Shown here piece by piece: positions 23,162-33,451 of a stretch of DNA of 64,000 nucleotides. The notes beneath the pieces were generated by a model. That model saw only the letters and a list, made by a program, of their open reading frames with translations. It was not told the origin of the DNA and did not search any database. A program made the translations under genes and the position numbers. This DNA comes from Tetracentron sinense (taxonomy: Eukaryota; Streptophyta; Magnoliopsida; Trochodendrales; Trochodendraceae). The DNA lies in assembly GCA_015143295.1 (NCBI GenBank), contig CM026568.1, positions 14,886,607 to 14,950,606 on the forward strand, given 5' to 3'. Within the stretch, counting starts at the first letter, position 1. Each line of letters starts with the position of its first letter.

Positions 23162-24703
23162 ATAACGTCCCAAAATCCCATGTTAGCCTAAATAGGACTT
23201 TAGACCCGTGACACTGCATTCCATATCCATATCCATATCCGTATAACATGCAAGGCAAACTAAATATGAGTTTGTAAATTTCTTCTATATTAAACCAAAT
23301 AGAACTCCAATCTAACAATATAAATCAATTTTCGACCAACTAACAAATAATATGTGATGATTTTGAAATATATTTAGTTAATCAAATTGGTTTATGAATT
23401 GATTGAATGTTTATATTTTAATAATAGTTTCTTAGTGTTCTACTCTTATGATATTTTTTTTTATTCCATGTAGGGTGCTAAGTGAAAAAGAACATGAAAG
23501 TAAATGCAATTCTAATGAGTTTGGTGTGTTGGGGGTGTTAATAGATAATATCTAATAAATGTGGGTAACTTTAATAATTTGGAATAGTTGGCCACATGTT
23601 TACATATGAACATAACAAAGACATGCAAAAGTCTCTTCAGATACACACTTTTTTTGCAGTCTTTACAAAGAGGGTTTTGAGAAAACATAGAGAGAGATGA
23701 GTATGGACGGATGAAAGAGGAGGAAGGGAGAGAAGGAGATTCTTGGAGCAATTGAAACTGGATTTTTGGAAGCCCTAGAAGCTAGAAACTTGCTGGATTT
23801 AGGTAGGGATTACCTTTCTTTACAATTTCTTTTGTCTTGTTCTCTTGAAAGAAGGTATACAAAGGGTTATAGTCCTTGGGTTGAGAATACTCCCCTAAAG
23901 AAACAAGGCGTAAAATGCATAACATTTGGCAGAGGGATGCGGTCCTTGGGTTGAGAATACTCCCCTAAAGAGCAAGAAGGGCATCGTGTCCCTAGGGTGA
24001 AAGGCCCCAAATAATCCTTGAGGACACCCCAAGGGTGAGTGATTCGTGCCTAGCCGAGCCGGGAGAAATGCATACCCGAAATCGTGCTATGAATGTTTGC
24101 ATTCTCAAATCTAAACTATTAGTATGAATGTGAAATATTTTGGTAATGGGACTTGGTATTTTAGAAGTTATTAATTTGATAAGTTGTAAACAAGTATATG
24201 GAATCCTACATTTTGTTGAGAATGTTCAATTTCTTATAAGTGTTCATGAACTGTTATAACTTACGATATTGAAACATTTTCATGTATCAGAAAACTTGTA
24301 TGTTTTCCATGTATATTTGTTAAGAAAGGCAATTTTTTCTACTGGGCTGGTTTAGCTCACCCTTTTTACTATTTCAAATTTTATAAAGGATGCTACGACT
24401 TAACTTTTGGAAGAAAGGCTTGGTGGTGAAATCACAAAGGAGAGGATTGCTTTCATGTGCATGATTTTGATGTTTTTTTGTATATAAATTTTGTTGGCAT
24501 ATAACTATGACGGGTATGTAATATTTGACAATGGATAGTGGTTCGTATATGGGTGACTTTTGAGTTTTGGATTTGTTGGTTATCATCTATAAAGGTTAAT
24601 TTTGGACTAGTGATTAGATGAAATTAGTGGTCATGTCTTAATTGAGGACGAAATATCCATATTATTTTACTTAATCACGCTTCAAATTTTGGGGCATGAC
24701 ATA
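23162..24703. mobile_element. Chromovirus-type LTR relic, ends in opposite orientation
   Basis: The left end (ACGTCCCAAAATCCCATG ... TTTAGACCCGTGACA) matches the antisense terminus of the LTR at 2554. The right end (AAATTTTGGGGCATGACA) is a sense LTR terminus. The middle holds a sense-like CTGGGCTGGTTTAGCTCACCC segment and a duplicated TCCTTGGGTTGAGAATACTC word at 23872 and 23942. It may be two partial LTRs joined in opposite directions. No gene is present. Confidence 0.45.
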
Positions 24704-24845
24704 ATATGTAGAGACTTGAACCTTTTTCATGTCTTTAATGCAAGTATTATGAGTTTAATAGTCTTTGAGATGTTTTAATGCGTATGTATTTATATTTAAC
24801 TAGTGTGGTGTAATCAAGGTTCAATCAAGTTGTAAAGAAGAGGGA

Positions 24846-27474
24846 TGTCATAACATACCCTCAATTTTAGGAAGCTCTAGTTTGTCACTGTTTATCGAAA
24901 TCGAGTGATTCTTGAACCATTATAAAGGTATTGGAACCCTCTTCGAGGTTCATGTTTAATATTTTTCTAGATTTTGAGTCTAAATTGAGTCAAAAGTAGG
25001 TTTTCCAATGTTTTGTCTGATGAAATTGTAGACCAGTCAGCTTTAGAGCCTGTTTAGACCTTTAAAAACTCAAAATTAGGATTTGTCTATTAGAGACAAA
25101 ATTGTTCCCATTCGAAAGATGAGTCCAACTCAAGTTAAATCGTCAAAATTAAATGAATGAGTCAAAATTTATGGTCAAAATACCAAAAGAGAAAAATCAA
25201 GACTACTCTCAGGAATTTTGACGATCGATCGTCAGGACACGACCCTGTTTGTTAAAAAAAGTAGATTTTGGTGTTTTTAACCCTTAGGACTATAAATAGG
25301 GGTCATATTTCGAGGTTTTAGAGTACCCTACCTATTTCTAACTTAATTTGGTGAAAATGGAGAGAAAACCTAGGGTTTCTAAGAGGGTTGTACTTGGTGA
25401 AGGTGAAAATCGCTCTTAAAAGGAGGAGAAAGCTTGGAGATCTTTCCCAAATCATCTTGGGACCGATTTGGATTTAAGGGAAGGATCCCTAAGGTCGATA
25501 TCCTTTCTAATGTAACCTTAGTAAATGTTTTTCATATTTTTAATAAAATTTTTTATGGATTATCAAGAATATTACATGATTATGCAAAGATGAGTAAGTA
25601 ATAAGCATGAATGAGGGATTTTACTTTTGAAATAAGGGTTTTGCATGTGCTACAAGCTCTATTGTGTATGAATGGTCGATATCCTTCTAACTCAACCTTA
25701 TTAAGATGTTTTGTATGCTTAGATAAGATTATTTATGGATTATCAAGAGATCTACATGATTATGGATGACTTAAAGAATGGAAATGTGATTTGAGATTGA
25801 TATATTCACTCATCTAACTTTTGTATTATTATGACTATTGATTTATCATGATAAATGATGAATGAGAATGGATTTGCATTTTAATTAAGGATATAGATGG
25901 ATTTGTATGCTAGAAGCTTAAATTGAATTATGGATTATGAATGAATGAAAATGATGGTGGATGGACAAAAATGGAGAATGGATGAATGTGTGGATTGGTG
26001 TGAGGTTTGGAAGGGATGAATTTAGTTTATGAAAGTGTAGTGATATGGTTTTGGAATGCGAAAATAGGAAGGGCATTATATACATAATTAATGCATTGTA
26101 TGTGTTTTTTTGAAATGCCTAAGAACACTGAGTATGGAAAGTAATGATATTGAAAGACTTGTATGAGTATAATAAAATATGTTATGGTGAATTATGCTTA
26201 GAAATGTTAGCATGAATATGTCAAGATATGATGTTTTGATAAATTTATGTTTATTCAAGTTGCATGGTGATTGATATTCAAGTAGGCCAATGCTTAGAGG
26301 AAGTCCATCATGTTGGGAATTCTCTAACTAGGAAGATGTAACCTAGCCGAGTTTCTTGATGGAAGATGGACTGAATTCGGATGTTAATCACAACACTCAA
26401 GCACAAGTTCAAATGTGTAGTAGTTTACAAGTCTCACGGGTACACGAGCATGACACGGACCTTGCATGGACACAGACATTGCACGGATACTGGATATTGA
26501 ATTATAAAGACAAGTACAAGGACTCTGAACACTAAAATACAAGTACAAGGATACTAAATTACAAGTACAAGGACACTGAATTACAAGTACAAGGATAAGG
26601 ACACTACATGATTTTACAAGGACCCTGAAATTCAAGTAGCTCCGGTATTCGTTGATACTCTCCATGGAAAAGATTTCAAGTCCTGGATAATTATCATGGA
26701 CATTGGGATCTAAGAGCTCTAAGGGCTTACGCTTCTGTTGATGCACCTTTATGGATCTAAATTCAAAGACCTCGATAACTATTTTTATGGAAAAACAAGC
26801 ATGCATTGCATTCATGATACAAGATCAAAAGTTACAAGTCCAAGAGTCACAAGTTCAAGAGTCACACAAGTACACGAGTCAAGTTAAGTCATGATGTTCA
26901 CATGTTTCCGCACTCTGATTATGCTCAAGTTATATTAAACTGCTATTGACTTTACAATTGTTACATGATTTGGATGTTGGGTATATATATATGCTATTAT
27001 TGGTTAGACTGAATATCCGCTAAGTATTCAATGCTCAGTCGACCTGTTATTGTCGTACAGGTCTAATGCAGGATCAGGCAGGAACTCCTTGGGTGGAAGA
27101 GGAGTACTTTGAAGAAAAAGTATATGAACTTCTAGAGGAGGGAGCCGGGGATTTTGAGAGTTATCCATGATAGTAGATCGTAGTTTACTTTCTGAATTGT
27201 TTTGTTTTAGACTTATGTTATTCTAGGATGTTACTTAGATTATTTACCGTTATTTTGTTGACTTTATTTTACCCGATCATGGTGGGTTATATAGGTTTAT
27301 TTTAGTTATTCATGATGGTTTGGATTATATACATCGAAAGAAATTTTATAGTTACTATTTTGGGGGAATTTACCTTTTAATTTTGCCTTATTGCTATGGA
27401 GGTTAAGTAGTGATAAGTAATGTAGCGGACCCAAAGTCCCATTATGACCAATGTGGGGTTTTGAGGACGTTAAA
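24846..27474 (+). mobile_element. Degenerate chromovirus-type LTR, + orientation
   Basis: The segment GCTCAGTCGACCTGTTATTG ... GGGTGGAAGAGGAGTA near 27030-27110 matches the sense strand of the Tekay LTR. The last 54 bp (CCCATTATGACC ... GGGGTTTTGAGGACG) match the sense LTR 3' end. The left limit, a TGTCATAACATACCC start at 24846, is tentative. A GACGATCGATCGTC palindrome lies near 25220. Short ACAAGTACAAGGA-type tandem repeats occupy 26505-26610. No gene. Confidence 0.5.
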
Positions 27475-29355
27475 TAATAATCCGATTACCCATATTATCT
27501 CAATACTGAATTTAAAACCTAAGCAACATCTTTAATTTTTTTCTTATTATATTCCTCTCAATTGAATTAAAAACAAACTATCAAAAGATTAATAATATGG
27601 ATAAAAATCTGTATTGATTTTCTCTTAGAGATAATCACCCTCCTATTCTTCTTAGTATTCTTCTTCAATCCAAGGTCTTGGAGCACATATATTAAACCCT
27701 CCTGAAACTACTGACATAAAGGTACAGCTGAGCAAACGAAAACTCAGTGCATGTTACAATTAATAATATAACATATCATGCAGTTTCATACATATCTACA
27801 TTATATATAATCAGAGTGCAGAAACATAAAAGCAATGTCCATACCATCATTTCATGCAAGACTTGTGAGACATGTGCATATGCATGAAAGTTATAACAAT
27901 AACAGTTAGTTCTTATGTCCATACTAGGGTTCAAGGTCCATGTCAGTCTCGGTTTCATACCAACTTTTTTCATACTTGGAACGAGCACTGTGTTTAGAAC
28001 GTGTTGTAGGTTAATATGCAATTGCATCTAAAATGTGCATTAATATCCATATCCATATACATACCAAATTTCAAGGTCCATACCAGATTTTAGTCAATTT
28101 TCGTATCCATGCATGAACATGTGAGACTCATGTCCTTAACAACTTACCATGCCGTGAACAATGTGCTTAAGTGTCATGATCAACTTTCATTAGGGTTAGC
28201 CCTTAGATTCTGATATCAATACATCGAATTCCACCAAAGCCACCCATATAACTAAGGATCACAAATTCAAGGCTTTGATATCATCTTCCAAGTATTTACC
28301 CTTTTGAAATTCTACCATCATAATGCATAATTACTTATAATTTACATCTCAACAATATAACAATAATACTTACAATATACTATCACAAACAATTCATATA
28401 AACATGGTTATCAACATTAAGGTATATCCAATGGCATAATCATCATTCCAAAATTGTAGTTTCATAACCCTAATTCCATCATCATAAGTTCATAACCATA
28501 ATTTCATCATCATAAGTCTATAATCCCAATTCCATAATCATCATTCAATTTTCATATAATAATCATCATAATCATTTTTAATCCAAAAATCATAAAACAA
28601 TAATATATCATTATATTCTTCCAATATCAATAACAAAGCATGAATCACATCCATTTTTTTATCATGAAAGATCAAATCATCTTCTTTAACAAAGCATGAG
28701 AATAACATATATCTAGATCTTATACTTATCATAGCATCATTAAAAGTACAGTACATGGTACCTTCCTTGATCGTTTCCCTACGATCTTTCGCTTTAGAAT
28801 GACCTTGCAGTGATCTTCAAGCTCTCTCTTCTTCTTTAATGAGAAATCCTTGAGAAATTTTAGGTTTTTCTTCCCTTTTTCACTCTAATAAGTTTTAAAA
28901 TGATAGAATACCTAAAATCCATGAATTAAGGTCCTTATATAGGAAATAATAGAGTTGGAAAGTGATTAGAATTACTAAAAAAAACTATTCATGAAACACT
29001 ATTCATGCGGTTATTATTCATCCTATTTACAGTTTTACCACTGAACTTTGAATAATTCTATAGAACTCAATTCTTATCAAATTAACCTGAAATTTAACCA
29101 TAGATACTTTAGGTCATATAAAATCTACCTTAAAATTTTCATAAATTTTGGATGATATAAAATGACAAAAGCACCCCTCTTATGATAGAGCCAATTTTGC
29201 ATATTTTGACAATTTTCTTTGTTTTAAACCTTAACCATTGATCATGCAATACTTATAACTTTAGTTAAAACTTTACATAGATATATTTAGACATAGTTAA
29301 TCATTAGTTAACATCAATTAAACATTCTTGGGCATCAATTACTACTTATAAAACC
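27421..29355 (-). mobile_element. Degenerate chromovirus-type LTR, - orientation
   Basis: It follows the LTR at 2554 in order and wording: TAAGCAACATC, the TTCTTCAATCCAAGGTCTTGG block, AGCTGAGCAAACGAAAACTCAG, then CATGCATGAACATGTGAGACTCATG and ACTATTCATG words. Its first 54 bp are shared with the end of the + oriented LTR on the left. The right end is not clear. Confidence 0.5.
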
Positions 29356-31428
29356 CAAGCAGGTTGGGTGGCATGTGGCGGCTTCAGAAAGGGTTTTGGA
29401 TACTTGTCAAGTCTAGAAGGTGTATTCTTAAATTCTCTTCCTCAATTTATCCCTCCTAATTCTCTTGTCTGAAACGGTTCCTTCATCCCGAAATAGTATC
29501 TTGGGAGTTGCTCTATATTTCTTAAGAGTTAAGACCCTCTCCCTCTTAACACTCATTTTCTCACTCTGTAACGGAAAATATCTTTTAAAGCTCTTTATTC
29601 CTTCCGTACTACCATTTCTGAATATTATTTCCACTCTCATCATCTCCTTTATAGCTAACTCTTTGCCTCCCTCTATTAAACTATTAGAGCTGCTTTATCT
29701 CCTTGCCATTTATCTACCGTTGCAATTCTTGAATTTCTACTTAAACCTCTCAGCAATCTTCCTCATGCAGGATTGAATGCACTGGTAGAAGATTTATACT
29801 TGAATCGATAGAAGAAATCGTGGTTGCCAATAGTGTCGAGCTTAGTATAGCTCTTGAAGTTGTGTGTGGTATACTTGCCTTCAATGGTATCGGCACTCTG
29901 TAAATCAAAGTGGTCGGACAAGAATAACTCCTTGGCCCCGTCGAACTATATCCGCCCTTCGATTGACTCCTCTGGATGATATTACCACTGCAATCGCACC
30001 TTCACGCTCCCTTTACGGTCCGAATATTCTCCACTTTTGCTACATATGGGGTTTTTGATCGGATGGTCTCATCAGGACGCAGTCACAGGCTTTGAATGTC
30101 ATTTTTATTTGTTTGATTTATTGTTGTTGTGGGACATATCTCCTTTAATCTAATGTCTCTGATTGTTGGTGTTGGTTTCTGGTTTTTGGATTTCTAGCAT
30201 ATGATTTTGTTAAGTAAATGGACTCAGTCATAGGCTATGAACATCTCTTTTTTTAATCATTTGCTTTACTGTTGTTGTTGTTGTAGTCCATATCTCCTTT
30301 AATCTAATGTCTCTAATTGTTCCTTTGTGTTACTGGTTTTAGGATTTCCACTGGTTTTAGGATTTCTAGCTGGGAAATCCTAAAACCAGATTCCATTTTC
30401 ACAGGGTAACATCCATGGTGGTAGCATGAGTGATGAGCCCTTCTCACCAAGGCTGCCCTTTCCCTCCTAGCCGTCGTGCTAGCTCTCAATCCTTTTGTAC
30501 TGAGTAGCAACAAAAGCAAATACAAGCAATTTAGTTGATAATGGACTGCAATTACAAATGCTTCATTACTTGTATGAAACTAGCAAGCAACTCTAAGGTT
30601 GTCACAGCTTTGCAAGAAAAGATTGACTAGAAGAACCAAACATAAACATCATGAAATAGAAATGAAAACATTACAATAAATTCAGATTACTATATCAGTT
30701 AAAATAGATGACTGTTTGAAATTTCCTCTGCAGGGTTTTATGATCAAAGAAATGTACTTGGGGATATCCCTATTTTCTATACATTATCCATCACCTTTGA
30801 GTTTCTAACTGTTCGGTGAATATTGGTCTCTGAAACAGTAGAATGTGATACGGATTGAATTGGGTTTATGATTGATGCAACAACTAAGCTAGCAACAACA
30901 TTATTGCTCAAGATAAATTCAATACAGGAGAAATGAAGATAGTTGGAAGTGTATCCACAGCTCTGTATTAACACAATTTTCTAAAATAACATTTGGATTT
31001 TTTTGTGGGTAAATTGGATTACCTTTAAAGTGTATTATTTGTTATAGGAAACTAAGCTTAGTATTTAATTATGAAAGGCAAACTAAGCTTATTATTTTTA
31101 TTATTTGTTTACTTGAAAGTTCTATTGTTAAATTATGAAAGAACTTTATTATTTAGTACATAGTTATGAAAGACCTTAAGATTATAGATTTTTGACATTT
31201 TCATATTATTCTTCTTCTTATTATTATTATTATTATTTGTTTCTAATCTTATATTGATACATTTCAGTATTTAAGTTACCGTGCATCACACGGATTCCTC
31301 ATTAGTTAACATTAATTGCAATGTTTTAAGAAAAATCTTCATATTTTCATTAAATGTATATTAGTTTTCAGAAAAACAAGTTTTGAGTATCTACAAAAAC
31401 TATTAGTCAATTTATCGCTAATAGTCCA
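29356..31428. other. Unassigned stretch, no supported gene
   Basis: Short frames exist on both strands but none shows a family pattern I know. An imperfect direct repeat of about 140 bp is visible: 30075-30195 and 30220-30330 share CATATCTCCTTTAATCTAAT and GTTGTTGTGG-type words. The stretch ends in a CACTA-type terminus, so part of it could be the inside of a decayed CACTA transposon. This was not demonstrated. Confidence 0.4.
30351..30389. repeat. Perfect 15-bp hairpin
   Basis: CTGGTTTTAGGATTT at 30351-30365 is exactly complementary to AAATCCTAAAACCAG at 30375-30389, with a 9-nt loop. A third copy of the left arm starts just upstream at 30333. Confidence 0.8.
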
Positions 31429-31441
31429 TTTTCTTGTAGTG
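31429..31441. mobile_element. CACTA (En/Spm) right terminus
   Basis: TTTTCTTGTAGTG is the exact complement of the plant CACTA end CACTACAAGAAAA. Subterminal words (ATTAGTCAATTTATCGCTAATAG) lie beside it. The partner end was not found in the window, so the element is truncated or its left end is degraded. Confidence 0.55.
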
Positions 31442-31545
31442 TATGTTATCTGAACCAAAGGGTGGGTTTTTCAACCGCCACATCAACTCGTAGGAAACGA
31501 CTTCAGACCACCCAAGAAGGCAACAAATTTAATTTGGCTAAAGGC

Positions 31546-31795
31546 CGAGTATCTTACTCAGGATTAGCCTCTTTGCCATCGCGTGTCCCCTTTTAACAGT
31601 GGTTAAGATTAACTAGCCCTTAGGGTTACTTAATCTAGCCTTGTTTTTCAGAAGAAAAAATTAAGAATAGTGACCTATTTTTTTTATTCCAAAAATCAAA
31701 GTTAGATTCATTAACCCTAAGATTTAATGAATCTTTACCCCAGTTAAAAGGGGACACACTTTGGGTGAAGAAGCTAAGCCCGAGTAAGATACTCG
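31546..31795. mobile_element. Foldback MITE, shorter copy
   Basis: Ends CGAGTATCTTACTC and its complement GAGTAAGATACTCG. The inverted similarity runs inward for about 120 bp per arm, through GTGTCCCCTTTTAAC and a TTAGGGTTA block. The arms resemble the inner arms of the MITE in intron 1 of the FMO gene, so both seem to be one family. Confidence 0.65.
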
Positions 31796-32097
31796 AGCTC
31801 CAGCTAGAGGAAATCCGTTCCCACCCAAGCGAGGGATTCACACTGACATTGGTACCAAGAGCAATGCTAAGCCCACTCCCATAAAGTCTACTCTTTACCT
31901 TTTTTTAGATAATGAACCAAAGAATTATTATAGGACCACAAGTAGGCTGATAAAAAATCTTTAGTTTTATTATCTAAAAAGTTTTTTTGGCACTTTGTAC
32001 CAATTGACAGGTGTAATGAATAAGTATTTTGTACCAATTGACAGGTGTAATGAGTAACAAGGCTTAGATTTTCTCTGGCGGACGCCCGTGGCAATTG

Positions 32098-32231
32098 AGC
32101 GTCCACAAATCAATGGACATGTATCGATAAAAAGGGGAGAGATATCAAGTGGGAGAAGTCAAAATCAGGGGAATAAATAAAATGATTTCTCTTTTTTTTT
32201 ATAGCCACATGTCCACTGATTTGTGGACACC
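32098..32231. repeat. Inverted repeat, possible small MITE
   Basis: GCGTCCACAAATCAATGGACATG and its near-perfect complement at 32208-32231 enclose about 85 bp. Weaker complementarity continues outward on both sides (to about 32078 and 32250). A 37-bp tandem pair (GTACCAATTGACAGGTGTAA, 32002-32055) lies just to the left. Confidence 0.5.
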
Positions 32232-32245
32232 CGATAGCCCACCTC

Positions 32246-32858
32246 GGCTTTTTTTTTCTTTTTCATTTTTTTTTGGTTAGCAAGATAAAAGATATATTCA
32301 TAAAATCCGACCCCAATCACAAAGAGTAGGCCGAGAACACCCTGGAGTAAACACATTGGCAACAGAAGCACAATTAGTAACCAAAAGTACTCTAATGCTT
32401 TGTGGGCCTCATTATGTGCTGCTCAATTGATACTCCGAGGAATAGCTTCAAATAGAATCGCATCACACTGGGAAGACAACCTCAGAATATCCGCCCGTAA
32501 AATCTGCATATCCCAATGTGGAATAGGAATAATACCCTTCAAATCGGATTCGATGAGCACCTGCCTCCACCCATGATCAATGGCTGAGATAAGGCCCAAT
32601 CTTATGGCCATCCCTTCTATAACCCGGCTGGAACCACCTTGCAGAGGTTTACTCAAACGCCAAAGAACTTCCCCAGATGATTTGTTGTCACTACCCCCAC
32701 ACCAACAGCAGTAACATTAAGCAAGGTTGCACCATCTACATTAACCTTTATCCAACCCAAAACTAGAGCAATCCACGACACCCTCCTATTGGGCAACTTC
32801 AGAGGTTCATTGCAGAAGTGGAAGCCCCGATCTTAAAGCTACAGTTAGATACGGGTAG
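32246..32858 (-). pseudogene. L1 LINE fragment, RNase H end
   Basis: On the minus strand, LGWIKVNVDGAT (32765-32730) followed by VIEGMAIRLGL and VLIESDLKGI is the RNase H-like domain found at the 3' end of plant L1 ORF2. It is followed by NEAHKALEY-like residues and an A-rich tail (T-rich at 32249-32275 on +). The frame is interrupted between the two parts near 32690. 5'-truncated; no TSD was found. Confidence 0.7.
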
Positions 32859-32924
32859 TAGGAGGGTGTCGTGGACTACTCCAGCTTTGGGTTGGATAAA
32901 GGTTAATGTAGATGGTGCAACCTT
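32723..32924. repeat. Inverted duplication of an L1 segment
   Basis: The 66-bp arms 32723-32788 and 32859-32924 are complementary with about five mismatches. Each encodes the RRVSW ... LGWIKVNVDGAT segment of an L1 RNase H domain, one on each strand, separated by 70 bp. To the right, a 39-bp word (TTGGACATGGACATTGTAAA...) is repeated at 32932 and 33031. Confidence 0.8.
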
Positions 32925-33192
32925 TCTTATTTGGACATGGACATTGTAAAAATAAGTGGACAACAATTTGAGTAAGGGGAGGCCTGGATTGAAGTATTAA
33001 GAGGAGGCCTGTACCAAATCAAATACTTCTTGGACATGGACATTGTAAAAATAAGTGGACAACAGTTTCAGGTCTCATTTTACAGAGATGATAGTCTTCC
33101 ATTATCCGAATCCTTCTCCTCTTAAGATTCTCAAGAGAAAATCCGAAGCCGAATAACAAAGTTGTTAAGATTAGGCCATCTCACTCTTTTCA

Positions 33193-33303
33193 TGTATAAA
33201 AATATGGGAACGTTGCCTTCCATGTGGCTAAGGGTTTTCAGGTATAAAAATGTGGGAACTTGGCCTTCAAACACCCTGGCCACAGCCACAGCCACAGCCA
33301 CAG
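33193..33303 (+). promoter_or_regulatory. Candidate FMO promoter with duplicated TATA module
   Basis: TATAAA at 33195-33200 and TATAAAAA at 33243-33250 each head a module TATAAAAATRTGGGAAC followed by GCCTTC, about 48 bp apart. They are followed by a short CCACAG/CAGCCA microsatellite (33280-33302). Either box would place the RNA start about 180-230 nt before the FMO ATG. Inferred from position and motif only. Confidence 0.4.
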
Positions 33304-33451
33304 GTAAGAACACGGAAGAAATGGATCCGAACGTGTACCTTGTGGACCACGAAAACCAAATTACAATTCGGTCATTCTCACAAACATAAAACAACTATCA
33401 CACCCTCCCTAGTCTTCCTGAAAATCATCTGGAGAACCCAGCCAAACCACC

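Noticed and set aside
29428-29776. Overlapping frames of 71-103 codons on both strands
   Set aside because: No recognisable motif and no splice or promoter context; left as unassigned DNA.
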